A stretch of DNA of 64,000 nucleotides from Pseudoips prasinana (GCA_951640165.1 OX621241.1:13273001-13337000); one strand, 5' to 3'; counted from the stretch's first letter, positions 46,651 to 57,682 are shown. Translations and numbers: made by a program. Notes: a model not told the origin generated them from the sequence alone.

Positions 46651-46961
46651 TATGAATCAAGAATGATTCAAAAAAGAATAAAAAATCATTTCGGTATGAT
46701 GGCGTTCAGCATAGTTATTGAACATTAGAAACATGGTACCTACTTGTTATTTATAATTGAAGTAGTATTTTAAATTTATTTGTGTAAAAAGTATATTGAG
46801 AACCACTTTTTTTTACATGACGAATGGAGTTAGCCTAGCATGCTTTCACTGCTACACCGGACTATAGGCTATAACTAAGTACCCGCAACGGAGGGCACCC
46901 CCTGTGGGGTTCAAACCTCGACTCAGGGCGGTTACTGACGGGGAGATGCGAGAGGGCGTAT

Positions 46962-47600
46962 TTTTCAATTTCAATTTCAATTTATTTATTGTATTCAAGG
47001 GTTTACATAGGTCTTAACAATAGAATAGGTACAGTACCAAACATGAACCCTGCTAGGGCACAGCAATATTTTTACAATATAATTTGTCATTTTAAACATA
47101 TAAGGGAGGTAGTATAGTAGGTACAGGTATAAATAATTGTCATGATGTGTGATGTCAGGTCTTGAGTTTATGTTATGTAAATCAGAGTAAGAAAAGAGAA
47201 AAAATTAATTGTGTTATTCATATTATTTACTAATTGCATTTGCGCTTATTATTATTTATTATATACTATTATATTATGATTGAATTAATATTTATTACGA
47301 TTTAAAGATGTCAAACGTTTTTTTAATTTATTATAATGATTCATCATTCAAATACTCATTTATTGAATAGTAGCTTTTTTGTATGAGGAAGCTTTTTAAT
47401 TTTCTTGTGAAAATATGGATTTTTTCTTCGTCTTTTATGCAGTCTGGTAGTTTGTTGTAGAGTTTTACCGACATAGCAAGTGGACTAGAAGAGTGCATTT
47501 TTATTCTTGATGATGGTAATTTTAATCTGTCTTTATGTCGAAATGTGTATTTTGTTGATGTATTTCCTCTTTTGTTAAACAATTCTGGCTGCTTCCGAAC
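46962..47600 (-). pseudogene. 3' fragment of a CR1/Jockey-group LINE
   Basis: Reverse frame 47582-47331 reads T-F-R-H-K-D-R-L, then S-V-K-L-Y-N-K-L-P and S-Y-Y-S-I-N-E-Y-L-N-D, the standard ORF2 C-terminus of this group. The 3' UTR runs to a (TTTCAA)n-like tail at about 46962-46980. Confidence 0.7.
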
Positions 47601-48077
47601 GAATTTACTATTATTATTTTAGAGATGTTTTGTTCAACTTTCACTCTACGTTAATACGCGACGCGTGCTGCTTTTCCGATTTAGGTACGGAGAGGGCATT
47701 TCATCGATTGGAATGCATACTAAGGGTCCTGGAGGAGAACTACAGTAAGACCGTGGGAATATTGATTGCCTGTAATTCATTAACCGCTTTACGAACAGGT
47801 GTTGTATAGAATCTACCACGTCGCGCTGAATGTATATCGCTATTTTTAATATACGTTCGTACAGGTACCATTATGTGAACTTGCGATCAAAAGTAATATG
47901 AATGATTATACTGTAAATCATTGTAAGAGTGTGATTAATGTTGACTGGCCATGATTTATTTAACAAAATAGATAAGAAATTGCTTACTTTGTTGAACATC
48001 CTTTATAAAAACTGAAATCTTGTATTTATGGGTACCTTCTTCTTTGTATTTTCGGTGGGTTTTATTCCAATATAAGC

Positions 48078-48303
48078 ATAGTGTGGTGACGGCATAGAAT
48101 ATCATCACCCCATCTCATCCCGTGGGGGGCGTAGAAATCGACCGAGGGAATACCTACCAGAGGACGGGCAGCAGCGTTTTTCTGTGAACCAACACACTGC
48201 GATCGGCAACCCGTCTGCCAAGCGTGGCGATTATGGCATAACCCCCCCATTCTTTGGGGAGGCTTTACTCCAGTAGTGGGCGTAATTTGGCTAACATGAT
48301 GAA
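48078..48303 (+). mobile_element. LINE-related 3' fragment, family E
   Basis: Closest to the 38118 copy over its whole length; ends 'cgtaatttggctaacatgatga'. Confidence 0.7.
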
Positions 48304-49076
48304 GCAATATCGACAAAAATATTGAGTGTCAATCTGCAGTATCTAAGCTATTTAACGGAGTGCTAAGTTCTACTTAACACTTTATTACTTGTGTTATTAC
48401 TTTATGACTACTTCATTGTAAACTGGAAGAAGAAGTGATAGTGGTACATTAGGTATTGTATCTAATGTTATTATTGTGATGTAGGTATTAGTATAATTGT
48501 GTCGCCAAGCGCGGTAGGTTACCGCCGTGCAGTAGCTTTAGTAAATAAATGTGTGGGCTACGGAACGGTTGTTGACTCTACTCTAATTATGAGTGTATAT
48601 TAAAATAATAAAGATTGTTTTTCTATTTATAAAAAATCCAGGTTATATTCTCACAGAATCAAATATATAAGGTTTATTAACTGATAAGATGAGACCTGAC
48701 TATGAGATCAATTGTGCACAAAAATAAGTACCCAAATAATTTATACGGAGAAAGAATTGACGAATACGTAGTGGCTGTTCTCTTAAATAAACGGCCCAAA
48801 AATTTGCAAACCATATATAAAATATAGAAAAATGTTGCGAATCTAAATTAATAATATATTGCGTGTGGTGTCAGCCTATAATTGGTTGTTGCACAAAGAA
48901 AATACCTAAATATGTCTGTACAATATGTTATGAATTGTGTAAGCGATCGTTGGTTGACCTAATAAATAAATAAATATATTGAAACATAAAATTTAACAAA
49001 AAAACCAAGGTGATATGAATTCTATTATAAAATATTAGAAAAACAATTTCATCATCCGTATGTAATGAGGTATATA
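48304..49076. other. No gene seen
   Basis: AT-rich, with a retroelement-like end at about 48870-48980 ('gatcgttggttgacctaata' then (AAAT)n). Confidence 0.35.
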
Positions 49077-49419
49077 CAACATGTAACTTAATTAACGCAC
49101 ATCCTGAAAATAGTTTGTTCAGAATCGTTTACTGAGTCGATTTATATCATTTTTAATATAGGTATTTTTTTATTCAAAAATAATTAAAACTACGGAAATT
49201 ATTGTCATATTAACCCTGTACAGTCAAAACAAATTGAAATGGACCGTAAGTCAAAGTAATAAGACTTTTAAAATCGCAGTTTAATTTGTATTCATACAAA
49301 TTCAATCATTCAATACAAAAATAAAGCAAAATAAACTTTATTCTAAGAAACTAATTTAGTAAATAACAATGCATATACATCTCTGACATAGACTAGAGTC
49401 AAGAGCAAACCCATAACAA

Positions 49420-49450
<31 letters not shown>

Positions 49451-49517
49451 CAGTGTATGTATTATGATTACAACATAATATTCTAATTGGAGTGTGCCTT
49501 AATTACGTTACATGTTG
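49077..49517. mobile_element. MITE family 1, copy 2, with small A-tailed insertion
   Basis: Same ends as the 4676 copy (CAACATGTAACTTAATTAAC ... TTACATGTTG). Between about 49379 and 49450 the usual sequence is replaced by a 45-bp unknown segment ending in a long A run, like a tiny retro-insertion. Confidence 0.75.
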
Positions 49518-50217
49518 TATAGAGTCTTTTCATGAAACTATATCCATAACAGTATACTACATTATCTATAATATTATCTTAACAACAACATTCATAACAA
49601 CATTGCAGATATTGTGAATCTCTTGACTATGGAATACTAATTCATTGAAGTATTTCAAAGCAAAGTTGGTACGGCAAATGACAACGAGAATATAGTGTTC
49701 TTTCACTCTATAACAACTCGATTGGGGAAGTACCTTACAGAATACACACCAGAAAATCGTATCAATATGATAATTTTGTAAGAATAAATGATAGGGGAAA
49801 CGGTGCCATCACATGGTCACATATGTGTCGCAAGCGTAATAGGCCACGGTAGCCACGTGCCAACTTGGTATTATACAGAAAACAATTAGAGGTGAACTGA
49901 GGAACTAGCCATTACCTACAGACAATTACACTTTACACGTCCTTTTTGTTAAATACTTAACACCAGATGGATTGTATGCATATTTACCAACTTGGTCATG
50001 TATAAAGCTCAATAGACGCAAATGTACTTTAGAGAATGAACCCTTATCAGATAATGGTATAATAGTTACTACCTCATTTTAAACTCTATTACTATTGTAA
50101 TAAGAGCTAGAACGAATGAATTAAACATATGCTATGACCGATTAAATAATCCAAACGGTACATAAAACCATTTAAATTACCATTAAAAAGTTAGTAAATA
50201 TTTTGATAGTACTTTAC

Positions 50218-50302
50218 CTTCACGCATATTTCGGTAGGAGCATCCTCGGTGATTGAACTTAAACTTTTTACATCGTTGTTCAGCTTCAGATTCATCGCGT
50301 TT
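50218..50302 (-). CDS. Exon 2 of split host gene (85 bp)
   Basis: On the minus strand the exon follows an acceptor ending TATTTATGTTTTAG and is followed by the donor GTAAAGTA. It supplies the last base of a codon begun in exon 1, then 28 full codons ending ...E-I-C-V-K at a codon boundary (phase 0). Another frame of the same 85 bp is also open, but only this one joins in frame to exon 1 and to the phase-0 microexon. The residues are polar, with no membrane segment, and include N-L-K-L-N-N-D-V-K and T-E-D-A-P-T-E. The intron to exon 1 is short (about 325 bp); the intron to the next exon is about 15 kb and full of repeats. I recognise no family from this segment. Confidence 0.55.
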
Positions 50303-50627
50303 CTAAAACATAAATAATACTTTGAGTAACTATCTATCACAAGATACATAGTCTAAAGTAAAGTTGGCCGCCACCAATGTCTATCAATCCGTCCGTTGTT
50401 GAAGTAACTGTATGATTCAAATGCGATTTTCATTCATGGAGAGATTGTTTATCGTGGGATTTCGAACACAAATCGTGCCGCCTCCCCCTTCACGGGCGGC
50501 CGGATGCTATCATTAATAAACTTTAATATTTTGTAAATTCACGGACAAACATGTATATTTCGCCAACTTTACCGGACACGCTAATACAGAATTTATAAAA
50601 ATGATGTCGTAGTAAAGGACTACACAC

Positions 50628-50760
50628 CTGTCACTCATAAACAAAGCGTTTACTACGAAGCTGCAAGCGCTATGCGAAGTCCAAGCGGCGCCCATAGGAA
50701 CGGCGCGGGCGCGGGCGCGTTCTCTCGGGAAGCGACGCGAATACACTGCAACGTTTGCAA
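50628..50760 (-). CDS. Exon 1 of split host gene (5' UTR and first codons) in GC-rich patch
   Basis: On the minus strand this patch is far richer in G/C than its surroundings (a GCGGGCGCGGGCGCG-like run near 50704-50719), which suits a promoter or 5' UTR. Reading leftward, an ATG at 50638-50636 opens M-S-D and the exon ends ...GACAG followed by GTGTGT, a usable donor. The split codon AG|A joins exon 2 in frame and gives M-S-D-R-N-A-M. An in-frame ATG 19 codons upstream (50695-50693, with G at +4) has the better start context, so the true N-terminus could be there. A third in-frame ATG lies in exon 2 at 50295. The transcription start is unknown; 50760 is only where the GC-rich run fades. The exon call is inference from phase and splice sites, with no transcript support. 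Confidence 0.5.
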
Positions 50761-51371
50761 CCCGACTACCATCACTACATAATCATTCACGCTTTGTTCA
50801 TTCCAAGCCATAAAAAACAAATCCCTCAACCCAGACAGCTGTAAATTCGTACTTTACATTGAACATCCAAGATACCGACTTACTACACCAGTATACTACG
50901 GTTAAGTCTATCTATATAGGTACTCCTGTAACAATGATGGGATTAATCATTCAGAACATAAATATCAGCACCTGATAGTTGCCAGACCTGAGTTTTATGG
51001 TTGAACTAACCACACGCTGACTATAAAAGAATTTGGCTAAAACGAGCAATTTGCGAGATTATTTTCAGCTGATACGTATAACATTGAAGAGGTATATGCA
51101 AAACACTCCAGAGTTCCGTGGAGGTCGCAGTTACTAAGCTTTTATGTGAATCATACTGTCATGATTCATATAAAAGCTTACAAGCAAACACATTATACTT
51201 GATAACACTTCAATTAACAAGTTAAGCTACATGACAGGTTGATGCATCGGGAATTTGCATACTCAGATAAAGGTTACAAACATTTCCATTTACATAAAAT
51301 TGATAGATAGTCAAAGAAGCATGATCATGGTTAATAAATAAAAAGAATGAATTGAATGAATGAATTTTCTA

Positions 51372-51540
51372 TGCTGATGTTTTTTTTATTATTATTTATG
51401 TTCTGCGAGATCTCCGAAGTTTGAGAACCGATTGTGACCGTTCGCCTGCTGTCCCTGGTCTGGGATCCCGTGATTGTTAGGCATGCCAGTAACCATGACC
51501 AGGACCTCTCTAAAGACACCTGCTTCTTTGCAGAGTTTGT
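51372..51540 (-). mobile_element. Retroelement 3' fragment, unassigned
   Basis: In reverse it ends 'gagatctcgcagaacataaataataataaaaaa', an A/TAA-rich tail, after a short GC-rich stretch with an open frame. The family is not recognised. Confidence 0.35.
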
Positions 51541-51676
51541 ACAGAAGCCAGCACATCAAGCTTCCCAATTTGTCAAATTTCCCCAATTGAAAGTGAACCT
51601 AATGCTTATGAGATAAAGTTGAAAATGTTTAAAAGAAATTTTACAGATTGGGGTAGCTTGATGTGCTGGCTGTACT
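51541..51676. mobile_element. MITE family 2, copy 2
   Basis: Ends CAGAAGCCAGCACATCAAGC and GCTTGATGTGCTGGCTG, with TA outside both; the centre matches the 17203 copy in reverse. Confidence 0.75.
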
Positions 51677-51711
51677 ATGGAAACCAGATTTGGATACATT
51701 ATATATACTAC

Positions 51712-51850
51712 TATTTTTTCGTATAAACATACTATATAGATAATTGCACTCAGACTCAAGACATACAGACATGTTCGAGCACACAAATATCTGTCCTGGG
51801 TGGGAATCGAACCCACGACCTGCGGCGTGAGAGCGTTTTCCAAACAAAAG
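51712..51850 (-). mobile_element. SINE family D head, minus strand
   Basis: Contains 'cctgggtgggaatcgaaccc' (B box in reverse) and 'acgacctgcggcgtgagagc'; the tail is missing. Confidence 0.65.
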
Positions 51851-52294
51851 TCCGCCAAATGCACACTTTGTAATTATGTACTCCTGTTTTTGATGTAACT
51901 ATTTGGTAGTAATAAAATCTATGTTACAAATTCAGCCCTAAATGCGAGTGATAGAAAATCCGCTAAAAGATTCAGCTGCAAACTTTCTCACGATGAAATA
52001 GCTATCTCAACTTTTTCCTATGCGTGAGCTAAGATAAGTAGCATATTAATAGTTCCCCAACTCGGAAGCGGGTGAAATATTGTTAGAAATAGTTTGTAAG
52101 TGTTTTATCCTACTCTATTATACGAGCAATATTTGTATATACTTATTCTTGCCTAAAGTTCTGTACCAACTTATATAAGAGTATATTGAAAGCAATTATA
52201 GTAACTTATTTATATTTAATAGGTTAATAATATTCATTTAGGCATATTAATAGCAACGTAAGCATGTAGATTGTAGAAACGCAGTGAATGCCTT

Positions 52295-53042
52295 ACTAAA
52301 TAAAAGAGAAATATCTTTAAAGATTTTGAAGCTCTAACAATTAAACTAAATTGGCAAGCAAATTGCGCGCCGGCCGAACCAACAAGCGCTACATTGTAAT
52401 CTTTATTTAAAATCTTTTGTTGGTGATAGGTGTCACGCTGTTCGACTTCGAGCAACTTTTTTTCGAATGCACTATCACTGCACTAAATAAAAGAGAAAGA
52501 CCTTTAAAGATTTTGAAGCACTAACAATTAAATTGAATTGGCAAGCTAATTGCGCGCCGGCCGAACCAACAAGCGCTACATTGTAATTTTTATTTAAAAT
52601 CTTTTGTTGGTGATAGGTGTCACGCTGTTCGACTTCGAGCAACTTTTTTTCGAATGCACTATCACTGCACTAAATAAAAGAGAAAGACCTTTAAATATTT
52701 TGAAGCACGAACAATTAAATTGAATTGGCAAGCAAATTGCGCGCCGGCCGAACCAACAAGCGCTACATTGTAATCTTTATTTAAAATCTTTTGTTGGTGA
52801 TAGGTGTCACGCTGTTCGACTTCGAGCAACTTTTTTTCGAATGCACTATCACTGCACTAAATAAAAGAGAAAGACCTTTAAAGATTTTGAAGCACTAACA
52901 ATTAAATTGAATTAGCAAGCAAATTGCACGCCTGCCAAACCAACAAGCGCTACATTGTAATCTTTGTTTAAAATCTTTTGTTGGTGATAGGTGTCACGCT
53001 GATCGACTTCGAGCAACTTTTTTTCGAATGCACTATCACTGC
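52295..53042. repeat. Four tandem 187-bp units
   Basis: Units start ACTAAATAAAAGAGAAA at 52295, 52482, 52669 and 52856. Copies 1-3 are nearly identical; copy 4 has a few changes (for example ACGCCTGCC for GCGCCGGCC). Each holds GCGCGCCGGCCGAACCAAC and 'ggtgataggtgtcacgctg'. No coding potential. Confidence 0.95.
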
Positions 53043-53327
53043 AACTATCACTCCTTTTGAGATATAATGCGAAGACTTCCAAAACTTCAAAATCATGATT
53101 ATGATATTTAAATTTTCCTTATGAATTTCCATGCCTTAGCACTCCTCATATATTGCAAAAATTGGCTTACCTTGCCGGTCGTAACAGATAATCAAAAGGA
53201 CTATTGTAAATAGTGTAAATATTTTACTGACAATTTTGTTGTAGAAATTGAATAATTGAATATTATAGCTATTCGAAACGTCTGGAAACAAATAAAGCAC
53301 ACGACATTTGTAACTTTTTTTATGGAC

Positions 53328-53548
53328 TCATCATATCAGCCGAAAGACGTCCACTGCTGGAGAAAGGCCTCCCCAAAGGATCTCCTCAATAGCGGGTCCT
53401 GCGCTGCCCGCATCCAGCGGCTTTCCGCGACTCTAGTTAGATCGTCAGTCCACCTTGTAGGGGGCCTGCCCACGCTGCGTCTGCTGGTTCGTGGTCGCCA
53501 CTCGAGACTGTCTCCGCAAAAAGTGTTGCTACCTCTATCTACAGCTAT
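53328..53548 (-). pseudogene. LINE family F 3' fragment
   Basis: Reverse frame reads L-E-W-R-P-R-T-S-R-R-S-V-G-R-P-P-T-R-W-T and ends F-L-Q-Q-W-T-S-F-G. The 3' end lies at 53330. Confidence 0.75.
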
Positions 53549-53617
53549 TTGAAACAACTGACACAGGACAAAAGCAGTTCTCCTCGAACTGCTTTTGTCT
53601 TGTGGCTGGTCAGGTCA

Positions 53618-54040
53618 GATCATCATCATCATATCAGCTGAAAGACGCCCACTGCTGGACACAGACCTCTCCCAAACATCTCCACATTTGACGGTCTTGC
53701 GTTACCTGCATCCAGCTGCCACCAGTAACCCCCACAAGATCATCGGTCGATCTTGTAGTGGGCCTGGCAACGCTTCCAGTTTATGGTCGCCACTCGAGAA
53801 CCTTTCTGCCCCAGTGGCCGCAGGTTCTACGATTCAGGTATGTGCCCTACCCACTGCCACTTCAACCTGGCAATTCTTCGTGCTATGTCCGTTACTTTGG
53901 TCCGCCTTCGGATTTCAATATTTCTGATTCGATCTCGCAGGGAAACCCCAAGCATAGCCCCCTCCATTGCTCTTTGGATGAACCTGACCCAGATCAGATA
54001 CGGGGCAGCTATCTGAGCGATCAGACGCATCATATTTTAC
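53618..54040 (-). pseudogene. LINE family F 3' fragment
   Basis: Reverse frame includes A-M-E-G-A-M-L-G-V-S-L and R-R-R-T-K-V-T-D-I-A-R-R; the 3' end is 'catcatcatcatatcagctg' at 53620-53640. Frameshifted relative to the 46071 copy. Confidence 0.7.
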
Positions 54041-54506
54041 TACACAATGATGTTTCTATTGTAGTTTTATTCTCATAATCTGATGGGTTGCATTTGACAC
54101 AACTGGACAGATTGGTGCAGGACATGCACAATTTTATGTGCAAACATAGATGTATTTATTTATATTTAATTCTTCGCAAGTATTTAACTATCTTAACACG
54201 GAATATCCGTACAAGACGCTTTGTGCTCACCGTACTAGGAATTCTATTTAATTATTTTGTTTAGGTAGTGCGCTACGCGATCAGGCTCTCAATCTATGGA
54301 TTTAAGCTTTTTCTGATTGCACAAAGGTAAAGATAAATCTTGAAATCCTTTTCACGTTCGGTCACTATTGCGTGACTAGACAGAGATTAGTAGTTCTATA
54401 TAGTGTGTACTTTAACTATTGTAATATATTCTCTGTATTTTGTCTGTAACTTCAAAGGATATCTATGAAAAGGCGTAAACAAAATGGCAACATTAATAAT
54501 AATAAT

Positions 54507-54825
54507 GGGATGTGAACTCAACAATAACTGTCCCAATAGTCGTCTCCGTAAACGGTCTCATAACAAAGAGCCTCGACCAACATCTTAGGAGGCTCTCACT
54601 AGATCACTGGGTCAAGGGCCGGATACAGAAGGCGGCAATTATGGGAACGGCACGCATCGTGAGGAGGTTCCTCACTCTGTCGCCCTGACCACCGGCGGCC
54701 TAGGGCGTATAACCCCGCCGCCGGGGGAGCTCTGTTTTTACGTATTTATTTGTGTATTATTGTTTTATATATCAATTTTATAAGAATAAATATGTATTAA
54801 ATATGAAAATAAATAAATAAGTTGG
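54507..54825 (+). mobile_element. R4-like LINE 3' fragment inserted in a (TAA)n tract
   Basis: 54507-54688 is open in one frame and reads T-V-P-I-V-V-S-V-N-G, then R-L-S-L-D-H-W-V-K, then A-R-I-V-R-R-F-L and a TGA. That matches the last part of the restriction-like endonuclease in the element at 24143-27835 (I-V-I-S-T-N-G ... A-R-I-V-R-K-F-L). A 3' UTR follows. (AAT)n lies at both edges (about 54493-54506 and 54826-54838), and the right tract is the tail of a reverse-oriented SINE. It is severely 5'-truncated and a different subfamily from the longer copy. Confidence 0.75.
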
Positions 54826-54940
54826 AATAATAATAATATCTAGGGACAATGTCACACAGATCATCCTAGCCCCAAACTAAGCAAAGCTTGTACTATGGGT
54901 ACCAGGCGACGATATACATACTTATATAGATAGATAAATA

Positions 54941-54942
<2 letters not shown>
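54826..54942 (-). mobile_element. SINE family A, 3' half, minus strand
   Basis: (AAT)n tail, then 'cagatcatcctagccccaaa' and 'ggtaccaggcgacgatatac'. The copy stops at a (TA)n run instead of continuing into the tRNA-like head. Its tail is the target of the R4-like fragment. Confidence 0.8.

Positions 54943-55013
<71 letters not shown>
54943..55013. repeat. (TA)n microsatellite inside a SINE
   Basis: About 35 TA units where the SINE body should continue; followed by a small hairpin (TATTGCGC 55011-55018 with GCGCAATA 55039-55046). Confidence 0.97.
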
Positions 55014-55015
<2 letters not shown>

Positions 55016-55273
55016 CGCAACATTATTATTGTAATGTAGCGCAATATTACACATGACGCAACGTTTAGAACTGATATCATTTTTTTTAAATCTTCCAAAA
55101 ATAGAGTCTTTATACAAGACGTAACATAAAATAATAGGGAACGTAACTTGAGGAGCTTAATTTCCCTATAATAATAGTTATAATATCCTGGGACAATATT
55201 CACCCATCCATCTGATTCCAACTACAACTAAGCAGAGCTTGTTCTATGGAACCCAGATAACTGATATACCATA

Positions 55274-55662
55274 CAACATGTAACTTAATTAACGCACATC
55301 CTGAAAATAGTTTGTGGAGAATCGTTTACTAAATCCATTTATATCATTTTTAATATAGGTAATTTTTTATTCCAAATTAATTAAAACTACGGAAATTATT
55401 GTTATATTAACCCTGTACAGTCAAAACAAATTGAAATAGACCGTAAGTCAAAGTAATAAGACTTTTAAAATCGTAGTTTTATTTGTATTCATACATATTC
55501 CATCATTCAATACAAAATAAAGAAAAATGAACTTTATTCCAAGAAGCCAAAATAACAATGCATACACATGTTAAAATTAAAAATTCAGTGTGCGTATTAT
55601 GATTACAACATAATATTCTAATTGGGGTGTTTGAGGATGGGCGTTAATTACGTTACATGTTG
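55274..55662. mobile_element. MITE family 1, copy 3, nested in a SINE
   Basis: Same ends and body as the other copies. Its flanks are the two halves of a minus-strand SINE (tail at 55188-55273, head at 55663-55760), so it jumped into that SINE. Confidence 0.8.
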
Positions 55663-55837
55663 TATACATATATCAGTTACCTAGTTACACCCAGGTAATA
55701 CGCCCAGTCTCAGGATAAACAGACATGTTCATACACACAAATATCTATCCTAGGTGGGCCTAGTAGTAGTAGGCCTAGGATATATATTTGTGTGTATGAA
55801 TATGTATGTTTGTCCTGAGTGAGTGGATTCCCAAAAC

Positions 55838-56072
55838 GAACCGTAGCCTAGTTGGTAGTGCTCCTGCCTACGAAGCTGGTGGTCCTGGGTTCGAATCCCG
55901 GTAAGTGCAAATATTTGTGTGATGAGCACTAATATTTGTTTCTGAGTCATGGATGTTTTCTATGTATTTAATTATTTATCTATCTATATAAGTATGTATA
56001 TGGTACCCATAATACAAGCTTTGCTTAGTTTGGGGCTAGGATGATCTGTGTGACATTGTCCCCAGATAATAT
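55838..56072 (+). mobile_element. SINE family A
   Basis: 'accgtagcctagttggtagt' head through 'gacattgtccccagataat'; part of the 'tcgtcgcc' segment is deleted. Confidence 0.8.
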
Positions 56073-56367
56073 TACTAAAAAAAAAAAAGCCCACGACCAG
56101 TGTGTGAAAAGCAAGTATCTAGCTGGTTAACTAATCTGTTAGTACTGTATGACGTATGATAAAGATTTATGACGCAATATCTTTCAATAACACTTTAATT
56201 TTAAACTACACATCTCATTCAACACGTCCGAAATGGATTATATCGTAATGAATCGCGTCGACCAAGCTAACAACAATACTGTACAATAGTAGCGCCCTAG
56301 CCGTATTTTTGCTACTGTGGCTAACTTCCACAGAGATTAGTCAACTATTCAAGACGTAGCATTAAGC

Positions 56368-57270
56368 GGGTCTAGTTCATAGAATCGACAGTCACTACAT
56401 CGATGGTCGCTGTATCGAAAACGTTCCATCGAAGGGCTAATGTATCGACAGTACTCCAAATCGATGGTACGTTACATCGACAGTACCCCAAATCGATGGT
56501 ATGTTACATCGACAGTACACCAAATCGATGGTACGCTACATCGACAGTACACTAAGACGACGGTACCCTATATCGTCAGTACTCCAAAGCGATAGTACGC
56601 TCCATCGACTTCCCGACCCGTGCCAGATTTAAATAAAAAATACGGGATTTTTTTAAGTTTTTAATCATAATTTGTTAAACCTGTAAATTGCTTGATTTTG
56701 ATGTACCCCACGTAAAATGGTTGAAAAAACATAAATTCGTATTCAGTAACATTGCTTGATAGTTGAAAAAAAACTTCCAAAATTATAGTAACAAAAACCA
56801 TATTGATTCATGTAATTTCAAATAATAAGAAAAGCTATGCAAATCAATTATTTAAAACTATTGATTTGTTATAATATGTAATATTGTTATTGCTTATAAA
56901 ATAAAATTAAAGAATGAATTAAAGATAAGTGTTACTAGCAATGCCTTTAAGGAACTTTAAGACAGTTATAGTCCTTCTTTGTTCAATAAAATGCGAGTTT
57001 TTTATTTAAATCTGGCTCGGGTCGGGAAGTCGATGGAGCGTACTATCGATTTGGAGTACTGACGATATAGGGTACCGTCGTCTTAGTGTACTGTCGATGT
57101 AGCGTACCATCGATTTGGTGTACTGTCGATGTAACATACCATCGATTTGGGGTACTGTCGATGTAGCGTACCATCGATTTGGAGTACTGTCGATACATTA
57201 GCCCTTCGATGGAACGTTTTCGATACAGCGACCATCGATGTAGTGACTGTCGATACTATGAACTAGACCC
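56368..57270. mobile_element. 903-bp foldback element with 273-bp inverted repeats, Mutator-like
   Basis: The arms 56368-56640 and 56998-57270 are the same length and differ at only 4 of 273 positions when one is reversed. They start GGGTCTAGTTCAT. The 9 bases GCATTAAGC stand directly outside both ends (56359-56367 and 57271-57279). Each arm consists of about six 32-bp subunits built on CGATGGTACG..ACATCGACAGTAC. The 357-bp centre is AT-rich and non-coding. A 9-bp duplication with long inverted repeats is what Mutator-like non-autonomous elements make; the family assignment is inference. Confidence 0.85.
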
Positions 57271-57416
57271 GCATTAAGCAGCCTCATATATTATTTTACT
57301 TTTTTACTATCAATTGATTAATATAACAGCAGAGCTTATCAGTAAAATTAAAGTTGTTTGTCAATGATCCGTGCCTGATCTTTCCATAGTCGTGGTGTCG
57401 GTACCAGCATGCATTA

Positions 57417-57682
57417 ATAATAATAATAATATAATATCTCGGGACAATGTCACACAGATCATCCTAGCCCCAAACTAAGCAAAGTTTGTACTATGGGTAC
57501 CTGACGACGATGTACATACTTATATAGATAGATAAATACTTGTATACATAGAAAACATCCATGACTCAGAAACAAATATTCGTGCTCAGCACACAAATAT
57601 TTGCACTTACCGGGTTTCGAACATAGGACCACCAGCTTCGTAGGCAGAAGCACTACCAACTAGGGTACGGTGACCGTCATTA
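57417..57682 (-). mobile_element. SINE family A, minus strand
   Basis: (AAT)n tail at 57417-57434, whole body and tRNA-like head ending 'tagggtacggtgaccgtc'. Confidence 0.8.
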
